From positions 806,001 through 870,000 of the forward strand of contig NZ_VFPM01000003.1 in NCBI RefSeq assembly GCF_006716675.1: a DNA stretch of 64,000 nt. Direction: 5' to 3'. Made by a program: the position numbers and the translations under genes. Origin of the DNA: Humibacillus xanthopallidus. GTDB taxonomy: Bacteria; Actinomycetota; Actinomycetes; Actinomycetales; Dermatophilaceae. Shown piece by piece: positions 35,575 to 45,091 of this stretch; position 1 is the stretch's first letter, and every line of letters begins with the position of its first letter. The notes below the pieces were generated by a model, which was not told the origin of the DNA, searched no databases, and saw only the letters and a list, made by a program, of their open reading frames with translations.

Positions 35575-36819
35575 ATGCGCGCTCTTCGCGCCGTCCTAAC
35601 CACCCGCGGCCTCGCCTTCTTCCTCTCCGGCATCCTGCTGCTGCTCGCGGGCATCATTCTCGGCTTCCCCGACCTCACGCGGGTCAGCGTGCTGCTCATC
35701 GGGCTGCCTATCATCTCGGCGACGCTCGTGCGCACCCGCAAGACCCGCATGCGCATCGAGCGGCACACCCGGCCCGAGCGCATCAGCGTCGGGCAGGACG
35801 CCGCGGTGACACTGTCCTTCGAGAACGTCTCGTCCTCGACCACCCCGATCTTCCTCGCCGAGGAGCGGCTCGACTACGTGCTCGGTGACCGGCCGCGCTT
35901 CGTCGTCGGCCGCATCCCGCCCGGCCGGGTGCGGGCCATCGACTACCAGGTGCGCTCCCACCTGCGCGGGCGGCACCGGCTCGGCCCGCTCGGCGTGCAG
36001 GTGCAGGATCCCTTCGGCCTCGCCAACCGCAACGCCGTGCTCGAGGGCACGACCGATCTCGTCGTCCTGCCCGCGGTGCACCCGCTCTCCTCGAGCAGGC
36101 ACCCGAGCGCAGGGGTGGGCTCCGAGGGAGAGCATGCACACCTCATTGCCCTGCACGGCGAGGACGACGTCACGATCCGCGAGTACCGCGACGGCGACGA
36201 CCTGCGCCACATCCACTGGCCCGCCACCGCCCGCACCGGAGACCTCATGGTCCGCCAGGAGGACCGACCCGCCCAGCGCCGCGCGCTCGTCGTGCTCGAC
36301 CCTCGCCCCACCGCCCACGGCGGCAGCGGCGCCTCGTCGTCCTTCGAGTGGGCCGTCACCGCAGCCGCGTCGGTCGCCGTGCACCTGCTCGAGTCGGGGT
36401 ATGCCGTCCACGTCGTCTGCGCCGAGACCGTCGAGAGCGCCCGCGCCGCCGACACCCTGACCGTCGACGAGATCCTCGACGTCCTCGCCGTCACGAGGCT
36501 GCGCGACGACAGCGGTGAGGACGAGATCCTGCGCGCGGCCCAGGCGCTCGCCTCCTCGGGTGGGCTCGTCGTGGCACTCGTCGGCCCGCACGAGCAGGAC
36601 GTCACCCTGCGTCTCGCGAGCCTGCGCCAGCCCGGCACCACCGGCATCGCCTTCGTGCTCGACGCCCACAGCTTCGGCGACTCGGTGGCCGACCCGGTCG
36701 ACTCCCACGTCGACGCCCTGCGGCTCGCCGGGTGGCGGGCCGTCGCGGTGCGACGCGACGACGACGTCGCCCACGCGTGGGCGGTCCTCACGGCCGCAGC
36801 AGTCGGAGGAAGCCGATGA
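35575..36819 (+). CDS. DUF58 domain membrane protein
   Basis: 414 aa. Two membrane helices at residues 10-45 (FFLSGILLLLAGIILGF and VSVLLIGLPIISA), then a beta-rich region and the DUF58 core with REYRDGDDLRHIHWPATART, the hallmark of the family, and VRQEDRPAQRRALVVLDPR, the beginning of a von Willebrand A-like fold. The partner of MoxR in the operon. The start is ATG 35575, 12 nt after the moxR stop. Ends by ATGA overlap with the transglutaminase gene. The biochemical role of the family is not established. Confidence 0.92.
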   Translation: MRALRAVLTTRGLAFFLSGILLLLAGIILGFPDLTRVSVLLIGLPIISATLVRTRKTRMRIERHTRPERISVGQDAAVTLSFENVSSSTTPIFLAEERLDYVLGDRPRFVVGRIPPGRVRAIDYQVRSHLRGRHRLGPLGVQVQDPFGLANRNAVLEGTTDLVVLPAVHPLSSSRHPSAGVGSEGEHAHLIALHGEDDVTIREYRDGDDLRHIHWPATARTGDLMVRQEDRPAQRRALVVLDPRPTAHGGSGASSSFEWAVTAAASVAVHLLESGYAVHVVCAETVESARAADTLTVDEILDVLAVTRLRDDSGEDEILRAAQALASSGGLVVALVGPHEQDVTLRLASLRQPGTTGIAFVLDAHSFGDSVADPVDSHVDALRLAGWRAVAVRRDDDVAHAWAVLTAAAVGGSR

Positions 36820-39134
36820 CCCGCCGACGCTGGAGGATCACGATCCTCGCGGCCCTCGCGACGCTCGCTGCCGTCTACCCGATCACGAGCCTCTTCCGCG
36901 ACTCCGCGTGGCTCCCCCAGGCCGTCGTCGTCATCGCCCTCTGCGCCGGCGTGGGGCTCGTGGCCCGAGGGCTGACCCGGTCCAAGGCGCTCGTCGTCCT
37001 CACCCAGGTGCTCGTCGTCGGCTACGTGCTGCTCTTCCGCTACGCGGGTGACACCTTCGCGTGGTTCCTACCGACGCCGGCCAGCCTCGAGGTCGCCAAC
37101 TCCCTCGGCCTGCAGGCGCTCGACACGGTCCAGCGCTACACCGCCCCCGCCCCCCTCAACGACGGCGTCACCTTCTGCCTCCTCGTCGCGATCGGCCTCA
37201 TCGCGATCTGCGTCGACGCCATGGCGGCCACCTGGCGCAGCCCCGCGGCTGCGGGGCTCCCGCTCCTGACGGCATACCTCATCACCGCGGCCAACGGTCA
37301 GGCTGCGCTTGCCCTGCGCTTCTTCGTCGTGCCCGCCGCGCTGTGGCTGCTCATGCTGCACACGACGGCCCGGGCCGCCTTCTCCCGATGGAGCACCGCG
37401 AACCCCGCCGAGGAGAGCGAGATCGACGAGGCCGCGCACGACCGCGAGGCGCTGCGCTCCTTCTCCGCGGGCGCCCTCAAGCTCGGCGCCCTCGGCGTCG
37501 TGCTCGCGATCGCCGTGCCCCTCGTCGTGCCCCACTTCCCGCCGCGCTACCTCACCGAGGGGCTCGGACGCTCGGAAGGTGGCGGCGGACAGGGGTCGGT
37601 GGGCTTCAACGACACCCTCGACCTCAGCCGGAGCCTCAACAACAGCGATCAGACGCCGGTCCTCAGCTACACGACGACGGCCTTCACGAAGGCCCCGCTC
37701 CGAGTGCTCGCCACGTCCTACTACTCCCGCGGACAGTGGCTCCAGCTCGGAGGCGGCAACGGGTCGGGCCAGCCGCAGCCCCTACCCCCCGCGTCGCAGC
37801 GACGCGACTACGTCATCGACGTCACCGACAACACCCTCGCGGCGCCGCGCATCGCGGTGCCCTACCCCGTCGTGGCCGTCGCGATGGAGGGCACGCCGTG
37901 GGCGATCGACCCCGTGACGCGCGACGTGCGGGTCGGGCGGGCCGTCAGCTCCTACCGCGTGACGTATGCCGACCTCGCACCCTCTCCGCCTCAGCTGCGC
38001 GAGTCTGGGCCACCGGACTCCCCCGACGTCACCGAGGACGACCTCAGGCTGCCCGACACGGTGCGTTCGCTCGTACAGCGCTGGTCCGACGAGGTGACAG
38101 CGGGCAAGGACAACCCGCTCGACCGGGCCATCGCGATCCAGGACCATCTGCGCGGTCCGGCTTACACCTACAGCCTCGACCTCGGCGAGCCGCTGAGGGA
38201 CGAGACCGGGCGCATCATGGAGCCGATCCGCAACTTCTACGAGACGCGCCGGGGCTACTGCGTCCAGTTCGCCACGGCGATGATCATGATGGCGCGGGCC
38301 CAGGGCATCCCGGCCCGCATGGCGATCGGCTTCCTGCCGGGCGAGGCCGTGGGCACCGATACGTACATCGTCAAGGCCTCGGACGCGCACGCGTGGCCCG
38401 AGCTCTTCTTCCAGGGCTACGGCTGGCTGCGCTTCGAACCCACGCCGGGCGGGCGGTCCGGCTCCCCGCCGCCGTATGCCGTGCTCGGCAGCGACGCCGG
38501 CGCCACGGGAGGTGGCCGCTCGGTCACCGAGAGCGGGTCGACCGGCAGGGCGACGACCAGCGCCGCCCCGACGCGGACCGCGGTCGCCGCCGCCGAGCCG
38601 GAGCCGACGGGCGTGCTCGACCGGGTCTCCTCGGCCTTCACCCTGCGCAACCTCGTCATCATGCTGACGCTGCTCGTCATCGTCCTCGCCGTCCTCGTCA
38701 TGCCGATCACGGCCTGGGCGCTGCGCGTGCGACGACGGCGGGCCGCGGTCACGCAGCAGGACCTCATCGAAGCCGAGTGGGACGACCTCACCGCCCACCT
38801 CGGCGACCTCGGCCTCGAGGCGCCCGCCGGGGCGACCCTGCGTCAGCTGCGTGAGCGCTACGTCACCCAGGGACACCTCGACACCGAGAGCGCGTCGGCG
38901 ATGCGTCGCGTCACCGCGACCCTCGAGAGGTCGCGCTACGACCGGCCGGAGCGCACGACACCGCAGGAGGCGGTCCGCCTCCACCACGACATCCGCTCGA
39001 TCCGGCGGCAGGTCGGCGGCACGCGGGCCTGGAAGACGCGGGTGCGCTCCTTCCTCTGGCCACAGACCGGGGTCGCCTACTGGCGCAGCCTGCCCGACCG
39101 CCTCTCGGAGGTTCTCAGTCGCCGCCGGTCGTGA
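36816..39134 (+). CDS. Membrane transglutaminase-like protein (TgpA type)
   Basis: 772 aa. Six or so N-terminal membrane helices, an extracytoplasmic transglutaminase-like domain, a Thr/Ala-rich linker, another helix (LVIMLTLLVIVLAVLVMPI) and a cytoplasmic tail with DUF4129-like sequence. Candidate catalytic residues: Cys482 in RRGYCVQFATAM, His525 in SDAHAWPELFF, and Glu541 in RFEPTPG, where most family members carry Asp. A protease or transamidase role at the envelope is inferred. ATG 36816 overlaps the DUF58 stop (ATGA). The last 20 bp overlap the convergent gene at 39115. Confidence 0.88.
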   Translation: MTRRRWRITILAALATLAAVYPITSLFRDSAWLPQAVVVIALCAGVGLVARGLTRSKALVVLTQVLVVGYVLLFRYAGDTFAWFLPTPASLEVANSLGLQALDTVQRYTAPAPLNDGVTFCLLVAIGLIAICVDAMAATWRSPAAAGLPLLTAYLITAANGQAALALRFFVVPAALWLLMLHTTARAAFSRWSTANPAEESEIDEAAHDREALRSFSAGALKLGALGVVLAIAVPLVVPHFPPRYLTEGLGRSEGGGGQGSVGFNDTLDLSRSLNNSDQTPVLSYTTTAFTKAPLRVLATSYYSRGQWLQLGGGNGSGQPQPLPPASQRRDYVIDVTDNTLAAPRIAVPYPVVAVAMEGTPWAIDPVTRDVRVGRAVSSYRVTYADLAPSPPQLRESGPPDSPDVTEDDLRLPDTVRSLVQRWSDEVTAGKDNPLDRAIAIQDHLRGPAYTYSLDLGEPLRDETGRIMEPIRNFYETRRGYCVQFATAMIMMARAQGIPARMAIGFLPGEAVGTDTYIVKASDAHAWPELFFQGYGWLRFEPTPGGRSGSPPPYAVLGSDAGATGGGRSVTESGSTGRATTSAAPTRTAVAAAEPEPTGVLDRVSSAFTLRNLVIMLTLLVIVLAVLVMPITAWALRVRRRRAAVTQQDLIEAEWDDLTAHLGDLGLEAPAGATLRQLRERYVTQGHLDTESASAMRRVTATLERSRYDRPERTTPQEAVRLHHDIRSIRRQVGGTRAWKTRVRSFLWPQTGVAYWRSLPDRLSEVLSRRRS

Positions 39135-39951
39135 GGGGTGCGCCGGACGGCCGGCGCATCGACCACCAGAGGTAGACCGCGCCGAGGAGGGCGCCGATGA
39201 AGCCGACGGCGAGCAGCCAGGTGAGCATCCGGTCGCCGTGCAGGTCGCCCCGGGCGCGGAGTGCGCCGACGAGCATCAGCGTGAGCATCACGGTCGCGAC
39301 CTCGACGAGCAGCCGCAGCCTCTCCCACCGCGGGTCACCGATGACGACGAGGCCCGCACTGCCGAGGCAGAAGATCGCCCCGACGACGCGACACGTCAGC
39401 GGGGTGAGCTGCCAGGGCCAGAGCGGGATCATGAGGGACGGCGCGGCGAAGAGCACGAGACCCTGGAGCAGCGCCAGCCCACCGCCGGTGGCGATGACCG
39501 CTCGGGCAACCGGCCCGATCCTGCGCTCGTCCGGCCGGGGCGGCGCAGCCACGCGGGAGTTGGCCAGCCACGCACCGAGCACGAGCACCGGCGCCACGAA
39601 GTAGAGGGTGGCCCAGAGCCAGAACGCAGGGTGCCCGTGGTTGAAGCGGTCCCAGTGCAGCACGGTCGCGATGCCGAGCAGCGTGGCGAAGAGGCAGACG
39701 GCGAGGAAGCCGGCGCCGACCGCGGCCCAGCGCCGCTCACGCGCCACCCGCACGAAGAACCAGGCCCCACCGAGATAGGCCGAGGCGAGCACCATCGGCG
39801 TCAGCTGCGGGGAGATCGTCCACGCGAAGAGGCGACGGGTGTCCGCGGGGAAGCCGTAGAGGATGACGAAGGCGGCCACGAGGATCGGGACGAGCACCAC
39901 GGCGAGCACGCGCGTGGCCGGCAGCACTCGGTCGTCACGCACCTGCGCCAT
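39115..39951 (-). CDS. Integral membrane protein of unknown function
   Basis: 278 aa with about eight predicted membrane helices in pairs (VLAVVLVPILVAAFVILYGF, then PMVLASAYLGGAWFFV, FLAVCLFATLLGIATVL, FWLWATLYFVAPVLVLGAWL, and more to the C-terminus). I do not recognise a named family. Starts at ATG 39951 with GGAGG in the leader; the reading frame remains open far upstream but that part lies antisense to other genes. The stop overlaps the transglutaminase 3' end by 20 bp, tail to tail. Divergent from the DUF5995 gene, 135 bp away. Confidence 0.8.
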   Translation of the reverse strand: MAQVRDDRVLPATRVLAVVLVPILVAAFVILYGFPADTRRLFAWTISPQLTPMVLASAYLGGAWFFVRVARERRWAAVGAGFLAVCLFATLLGIATVLHWDRFNHGHPAFWLWATLYFVAPVLVLGAWLANSRVAAPPRPDERRIGPVARAVIATGGGLALLQGLVLFAAPSLMIPLWPWQLTPLTCRVVGAIFCLGSAGLVVIGDPRWERLRLLVEVATVMLTLMLVGALRARGDLHGDRMLTWLLAVGFIGALLGAVYLWWSMRRPSGAPLTTGGD

Positions 39952-40086
39952 GTGCGCCTCGCCTCCTGCGCCCGAGGGCGCCCGACGGCCCCGACGCGCC
40001 GCCTGGTCCGGTCGGATTCGACGGACACCGGGGCGGAGCTCACACCACACTAGAAGCGGCGGGGCGCGGGCGTGAGGAGAACGACC

Positions 40087-40878
40087 ATGACCGACAGCGG
40101 GCGGGGTCCGACGGTGGGGACGCAGCAGGGCAAGCGCAGCATCGCCGACGTCATCGACCGGATGACGGGCCTGCTCGACACGATGCCGCAGTCGCTGGAG
40201 TCGCGACGCTCCTTCCTCGCCACCTACCTGCGCACGACGCGCGCGGTGGACGCCGCCATCAGGGACGGCGAGTTCGAGGACCCGGTCTGGGTCGAGGCGT
40301 GGGACGTCGTCTTCGCCGACCTCTACCTCGACGCGCTCGAGAACGACCTGTCGAGCGACCCGGGCCGGAGCGCGCCGCGGCCGTGGCGGCTCGCCTTCGG
40401 TGCGCCGGAGGAGCTGGCGCCCCTGCGCCACGTGCTGCTCGGCATCAACGCGCACATCAACTACGACCTCCCGCAGGCCCTCCTCGGCGTGATCAGCGAC
40501 GCGGAGTTCGCCGACCCCGTCGTGCTGGCCGGTCGGGCACGCGACCACGAGCGGATCGACGGGGTGCTCTCGGGCCGCGTCGCGGCGGAGGACGCGGAGC
40601 TCGCGTCGCAGCAGGCGAAGAGCCTCCTCGACCGCGTCCTCACCCCGCTCAACCGGCGCGCCTCGACCCGCTTTCTGCGCGAGGCGAGGCGCAAGGTCTG
40701 GCACAACACCCTCGAGCTCCAGCAGGCCCGGCTGCGCGGCCCCGAGGCGTATGCCGCCCGGCTGGCGGAGCTCGAGGTGCTGAGCGCCGCTCGCATCGCC
40801 GACCTGCTCGCGCCCGGACAGGTCCTGCTCCGCCTCGCCGTCGCAGGCTTCGGGGTCCAGCTGCCCCCCGAAGCCTGA
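40087..40878 (+). CDS. DUF5995 family protein
   Basis: 263 aa cytoplasmic, mainly helical protein. The stretch VLLGINAHINYDLPQALLGV is typical of DUF5995 proteins, found widely in Actinobacteria with unknown function. WVEAWDVVFADLYLDAL and VWHNTLELQ also match the family pattern as I recall it. Starts at ATG 40087, preceded by GAGGAGAACGACC. Convergent with the asparaginase gene, 5 bp between stops. No membrane segments or signal peptide. Confidence 0.75.
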   Translation: MTDSGRGPTVGTQQGKRSIADVIDRMTGLLDTMPQSLESRRSFLATYLRTTRAVDAAIRDGEFEDPVWVEAWDVVFADLYLDALENDLSSDPGRSAPRPWRLAFGAPEELAPLRHVLLGINAHINYDLPQALLGVISDAEFADPVVLAGRARDHERIDGVLSGRVAAEDAELASQQAKSLLDRVLTPLNRRASTRFLREARRKVWHNTLELQQARLRGPEAYAARLAELEVLSAARIADLLAPGQVLLRLAVAGFGVQLPPEA

Positions 40879-40883
40879 GCGCG

Positions 40884-41891
40884 TCAGCGCGTGAGCTCGC
40901 CGGCGATGTTGCGTTGCATCAGCTCGCGGACCGTCGGGGCGTCGTGGCCCTCGCCGAGCAGGACGGCGAGCTTGCTCAGGGCGGCCTCGGACGTGAGGTC
41001 GTAGCCCGGCACCGCGCCCGCGCGCAGGAGGGCCGAGCCAGTCGCATACGCCCCTGGCTGGACGGACCCGCGCACGCACTGGGTGACGACGACGACGACG
41101 ATGCCGGCCGCGGTCGCAGCCTCGACGGCCGCGAGGAAGTCGCGGTCATTGGCGGGCCCGTTGCCGGCCCCGTAGGCCTCGAGCACGAGACCCTGCAGGG
41201 GCGGCTGGCAGAGGTTGGCGAGGATCGACGCGGAGAACCCGGGGAAGAGGCGCATCGCCGCGACCTTGCCCAGCGGGCCCGCGACGAGCCGCGCCTCACC
41301 CTGCTCGGCGGGTGCGATCGAGGAGTTGACGACGATGTCGATGCCGATGTCGGCGAGGGCCGCCAGGCGCGGCGAGTCGAAGGCGTCGAGCCCCGAGGCG
41401 TCGATCTTGGTCGCGCGGTTGCCGCGCAGCACCACCTCGCCGAAGAGGAGCGACACCTCACGGATGTCCCCGCGGGCGGCGACCTGCAGGGCGCCGATGA
41501 AGTTCTGCCGGCCGTCGCTGCGAGTGCGCGAGATGGGGATCTGCGAGCCGGTGACGACGACGGGCTTGCCGAAGGAGGGCAGCAGGAAGGACAGCGCTGA
41601 CGCGGTGTAGGCCATCGTGTCGGTGCCGTGCAGGACGACGAACCCGCGGTGGTCGTCGCGGCGCTCGTGCAGCACCCGGGCGATCGCGCACCAGTCCTCG
41701 GGGGTGGCGTTGGCGGAGTCGATCGGGGGGTCCAGCTCGAGGAACTCGATGGGTGGCAGCTCACCGTTCGAGTTCTCGACGATCCAGTCGAGGTAGGGGG
41801 CGAGCGCCCCGGCGACCGGCGCGGAGCCCTGAGCCGTGTCGACCATGCCGATGGTCCCACCGGTGTGCAGCACGAACACGGTGTCGCTCAC
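40884..41891 (-). CDS. ansA: L-asparaginase, type I-like
   Basis: Hydrolyses L-asparagine to aspartate and ammonia. 335 aa, no signal peptide, so cytoplasmic. The first catalytic Thr is in VLHTGGTIGMVD; the second motif is VVLHGTDTMAYTASALSF with the Thr-Asp pair; then PVVVTGSQIPISRTRSDGRQN. The C-terminal domain has LEAYGAGNGP and VTQCVRGSV. Starts with GTG 41891. A small cupin gene lies upstream in the same direction with a 60 bp gap, so co-transcription is possible. High confidence in family; substrate preference could extend to glutamine. Confidence 0.93.
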   Translation of the reverse strand: MSDTVFVLHTGGTIGMVDTAQGSAPVAGALAPYLDWIVENSNGELPPIEFLELDPPIDSANATPEDWCAIARVLHERRDDHRGFVVLHGTDTMAYTASALSFLLPSFGKPVVVTGSQIPISRTRSDGRQNFIGALQVAARGDIREVSLLFGEVVLRGNRATKIDASGLDAFDSPRLAALADIGIDIVVNSSIAPAEQGEARLVAGPLGKVAAMRLFPGFSASILANLCQPPLQGLVLEAYGAGNGPANDRDFLAAVEAATAAGIVVVVVTQCVRGSVQPGAYATGSALLRAGAVPGYDLTSEAALSKLAVLLGEGHDAPTVRELMQRNIAGELTR

Positions 41892-41951
41892 GTCCAGACT
41901 CCTCCGTCGCCGGCTCGCGGTGGCACCCGGGCGCGCCGCCTCAGGCGAAGA

Positions 41952-42371
41952 CTACGCAGGCGTCGTGAGCCCCGGTAGCTCGATCCCGTGCTCCTTCGCG
42001 TACGCGAGGATGTTGGGCATCATCACCGCGGTCTGCTCCTTCGCCTCGGCGGTCGGGGTGAAGGCCACGAACTCACCACCGGCGGACATCACCGGCACGT
42101 GACCCGGCTCGATGACGAAGGCGTCACCGGCCTCGAATGTCTCCATGACGCCGTCGTGGCGGCGGATGGAGAACGTGCCGGTCACGACGTAGCCGAGGTG
42201 GTGCGCCTGGCACTCGTCGTCGGGTGCACCCTTGAAGAACGGTGCGAGGTCCATGTCGACGAAGTCGCGCTCGATGCTCACGGTCCAGTCGCCGAACTCC
42301 TGCTCGTATGACTCCGTGAAGCCCGGGAAACCTTGGGGGGACGACGCGCTGGCCTTGGACAGCTTGGGCAT
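41952..42371 (-). CDS. Cupin-domain protein
   Basis: 139 aa single cupin. The beta-barrel motifs are visible: HHLGYVVTGTFSIRRHDG (motif 1, with His pair and later Gly) and GDAFVIEPGHVPVMSAGGE (motif 2, with His), which may bind a metal. Starts at ATG 42371 with AAAGGAG upstream. Cupins cover many roles (isomerases, dioxygenases, sensors), and neither neighbour (asparaginase, sigma factor) fixes this one; no function assigned. Confidence 0.8.
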   Translation of the reverse strand: MPKLSKASASSPQGFPGFTESYEQEFGDWTVSIERDFVDMDLAPFFKGAPDDECQAHHLGYVVTGTFSIRRHDGVMETFEAGDAFVIEPGHVPVMSAGGEFVAFTPTAEAKEQTAVMMPNILAYAKEHGIELPGLTTPA

Positions 42372-42528
42372 CGCCTTCTCCTTTCACGCGGAGGTGCCGA
42401 GCCCGAGGTGGACCGGCCATCCCTCCCCACCATGCTGGGTGGCGGGGACCGCGGGCCGCCAGAGGACAAGGTCCCTGCGCGGACTCCGTGGGAAAACTGG
42501 ACGCGGCCGTTCGCCTCACTGGACGACC

Positions 42529-42562
42529 GACGGGCCGCCTCGCTCCAGCGAGGCGGCCCGTC
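42529..42562 (-). terminator. Strong hairpin after the principal sigma factor
   Basis: Perfect 16-bp inverted repeat: GACGGGCCGCCTCGCT and AGCGAGGCGGCCCGTC with a 2-nt centre, 18 bp past the sigma-factor stop. No T run follows on the minus strand, so it may work as a U-less actinobacterial terminator. Confidence 0.65.
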
Positions 42563-42579
42563 GATGTCTGCCGAGTCCG

Positions 42580-44292
42580 TCAGTCCAGGTAGTCGCGCAG
42601 GACCTGGCTGCGGCTCGGGTGGCGCAGCTTGCTCATCGTCTTGGACTCGATCTGGCGGATCCGCTCGCGGGTCACGCCGTAGACCTTGCCGATCTCGTCG
42701 AGGGTCTTCGGCTGGCCGTCGGTCAGGCCGAAGCGCATCGAGACGACGCCGGCCTCACGCTCGGAGAGCGTGTCGAGGACCGAGTGCAGCTGCTCCTGCA
42801 GGAGCGTGAAGCTCACGGCGTCGGCCGGGACGACGGCTTCGGAGTCCTCGATGAGGTCACCGAACTCGCTGTCGCCGTCCTCGCCGAGGGGCGTGTGCAG
42901 CGAGATCGGCTCGCGGCCGTACTTCTGGACCTCGACGACCTTCTCTGGCGTCATGTCGAGCTCCTTGGCGAGCTCCTCCGGGGTGGGCTCGCGGCCCAGG
43001 TCCTGGAGCATCTGACGCTGCACGCGGGCGAGCTTGTTGATGACCTCGACCATGTGCACCGGGATGCGGATGGTGCGCGCCTGGTCGGCCATCGCACGCG
43101 TGATCGCCTGCCGGATCCACCACGTCGCGTAGGTCGAGAACTTGTAGCCCTTGGTGTAGTCGAACTTCTCGACCGCACGGATGAGGCCCAGGTTGCCTTC
43201 CTGGATGAGGTCGAGGAAGAGCATGCCGCGACCGGTGTAGCGCTTGGCGAGCGAGACGACGAGACGCAGGTTGGCCTCGAGCAGGTGGTTCTTGGCCTTC
43301 TTGCCGTCCTGGGCGATCCACCAGAGCTCACGCTTGAGCTTCATGTCGATCTTGCCCTCGGCATTGAGCTTCTCCTCGGCGAAGAGGCCGGCCTCGATGC
43401 GCTTGGCGAGCTCGACCTCCTGCTCGGCGTTGAGGAGTGCGACCTTGCCGATCTGCTTGAGGTAGTCCTTGACGGGGTCGGCCGTGGCGCCGGCGGTGAC
43501 GACCTGCTGCGCAGGGGCGTCGTCCTCGTCGTCGTCGCGGATGACGAACCCGGACTCCTCGGTCTCCTCGGCCACGGCCGCGGGCTTCGGCTTGGGCTCG
43601 CCGTCCTCGTCGGTGTCATCGGCGTCGGCGTCGTCGGCCACCTCGGCCGCGACGGCGACGACGTCGACCTCCTCGAGCTCGGTCTCGACGGCCTCGTCGG
43701 GCTCGACGATGTCGTCGCCCTCGGTGATCGCGTCCGCGTCGTCCACGCCGGCGACGGCCTTCTTGGCCGTGGCCTTGCGGGCCGTGGTCTTCTTGGCAGC
43801 CGTCTTGGCGGGGGCTGCGGCGGCGGCCTTGGCGACACCAGCGGTGGTGGCGGCCTTCTTGGCGGCGGTCTTGCGGACCGTCGCCTCGGGGGCAGCTGCT
43901 GCGGCGTCGGTCTCGGCGGCAGCCGGAGCTGCGGCGGCGCGCTTCGCCGGCGCCTTTCGCGTGGTCGAGGTGGTGGTCCTGGCGGCGGTCTTCGTCGCCG
44001 CGGCCGTGGTGCTACGAGCGGTGGCCACAGTGCCTCCCTTGGTCCCTGAGCGGGTCTTGTTGGTGCTCGTGTGCGGCGCGTCGACAACGATCTCGATGTC
44101 GTGGGCCTCGAGAGTCGTGAGCACGGGCTTCATCTGCTTGAGGTCGAGGGCGGCCTCGGCCTGGGCCCGGGCGATCTCGGTGCCGGTGATGCTCCCGTTC
44201 GAGCTCCCCTTCACGAGAAGCTGCATGATTGCCTCGTGCTGGAACACCTTCGGCAGGGTCTTGGGGGCTCCAGCGGTTGTTGCCTTCGGCAC
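42580..44292 (-). CDS. rpoD: Principal sigma factor (RpoD/SigA/HrdB type)
   Basis: 570 aa group 1 sigma-70. The core has region 1.2 (DPVKDYLKQIGKVALL), 2.1-2.4 (NLRLVVSLAKRYTGRGM, FLDLIQEGNLGLIRAVEKFD, YATWWIRQAITRAMADQART), region 3 (REPTPEELAKELDMTPEKV) and 4.2 (GVTRERIRQIESKTMSKLRH). The N-terminus has a 1.1-like helical segment (about 15-75), a Lys/Ala/Thr-rich part (about 90-210) and an acidic stretch (about 215-280), as in other actinobacterial HrdB/SigA proteins. The start is GTG 44292 with GAAAGG upstream; the preceding in-frame extension has no ribosome site. Followed by a strong hairpin. Confidence 0.97.
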   Translation of the reverse strand: MPKATTAGAPKTLPKVFQHEAIMQLLVKGSSNGSITGTEIARAQAEAALDLKQMKPVLTTLEAHDIEIVVDAPHTSTNKTRSGTKGGTVATARSTTAAATKTAARTTTSTTRKAPAKRAAAAPAAAETDAAAAAPEATVRKTAAKKAATTAGVAKAAAAAPAKTAAKKTTARKATAKKAVAGVDDADAITEGDDIVEPDEAVETELEEVDVVAVAAEVADDADADDTDEDGEPKPKPAAVAEETEESGFVIRDDDEDDAPAQQVVTAGATADPVKDYLKQIGKVALLNAEQEVELAKRIEAGLFAEEKLNAEGKIDMKLKRELWWIAQDGKKAKNHLLEANLRLVVSLAKRYTGRGMLFLDLIQEGNLGLIRAVEKFDYTKGYKFSTYATWWIRQAITRAMADQARTIRIPVHMVEVINKLARVQRQMLQDLGREPTPEELAKELDMTPEKVVEVQKYGREPISLHTPLGEDGDSEFGDLIEDSEAVVPADAVSFTLLQEQLHSVLDTLSEREAGVVSMRFGLTDGQPKTLDEIGKVYGVTRERIRQIESKTMSKLRHPSRSQVLRDYLD

Positions 44293-44459
44293 GGAAGCAG
44301 TCGCCTTTCGTCGCTGTGTGCGTCGTGATGGGCGCACCAGATCCGGGCATGCACCAGCACAACGAACGAGAGTGGGGGTTCGTGCCGAATGTGCTTGGCC
44401 TGGTGGAGTCGGTCCCTGAGCGATCTCGCGGTGCGCCTCGTGCAATCCGGTACTCGACC

Positions 44460-44465
44460 ATTATA
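44460..44465 (-). promoter_or_regulatory. Probable -10 element of the sigma-factor gene
   Basis: A perfect TATAAT in TTTTATAATGG on the minus strand, rare in this GC-rich window. No clear -35 at 17 nt (CGCGGG there). It would give a leader of about 160 nt before GTG 44292. Confidence 0.5.
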
Positions 44466-44495
44466 AAACGCGAACGGCGATGCCCGCGAACAGAA

Positions 44496-44509
44496 CGCCC
44501 TTTCGGGCG
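44496..44509 (-). terminator. Terminator-like hairpin after the universal stress gene
   Basis: CGCCC-GAAA-GGGCG on the minus strand, followed by TTCTGTTC. It lies about 80 bp past the universal stress protein stop and just upstream of the sigma-factor promoter. Confidence 0.5.
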
Positions 44510-44588
44510 CGCCGGTGTGATATCCCGGACCGGCTCGAGCCGCCCGCGCGTGCCGACCCCCGACGAACGGCGCCTGGCCGGAGGGCTC

Positions 44589-44987
44589 TCAGTCCGCCTT
44601 GACGGCGAGCACGGGGCAGCTGGCGTCGAGCAGGATGCGCTGCGCGTTCGAGCCGAGGATGAGCTTGCCGACCGGGCTCCGGCGCCGCAGGCCGATGACG
44701 ATGAAGTCAGCGGACTCCTCGTCGGCGACACTGATGAGGTCCTCGGCGGGATCGTTGCCGCGCACGAGCTGACGCACCTCGTGCTCGAGCCCCTTCTCCT
44801 CGAGCAGGTCGCCCACCCGGGTGAGCTCCTTCTCGAACTGGATGGCCTCGTCGGGGTCGAAGTCCTTGCCTCCGCGGTGCGAGCTGATGACGATCAGCCG
44901 CGTCCCCCGGAGCATGCACTCCTCAGCTGCGCGCTTGAGGGCGGCGCGGCCTTCCTTCGTTGCGACGTAACCAACGACAATGGCCAC
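44589..44987 (-). CDS. Universal stress protein (UspA domain), ATP-binding type
   Basis: 132 aa. Single Usp domain: VAIVVGYVATKEGRAALKRA at the start and the ATP-loop region IVIGLRRRSPVGKLILGSNA with GS followed by ILLDASCPVLAVKAD, the classical end. Starts with GTG 44987 (GGAGGT upstream at 9 nt); the extra N-terminal in-frame residues are not conserved. Monocistronic between metX and the sigma-factor gene. Usp proteins assist survival under starvation or hypoxia; nothing here defines a specific signal. Confidence 0.9.
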   Translation of the reverse strand: MAIVVGYVATKEGRAALKRAAEECMLRGTRLIVISSHRGGKDFDPDEAIQFEKELTRVGDLLEEKGLEHEVRQLVRGNDPAEDLISVADEESADFIVIGLRRRSPVGKLILGSNAQRILLDASCPVLAVKAD

Positions 44988-45091
44988 TTTGTCCGGACCT
45001 CCTTGGTGCGGTGATACCCCTGCTCGCACGCTACCGGAAAAGCCCGCCCCAGGGCGCGACCAGCGAACTCTCGCAAGCGAGTCGCCGAGGA

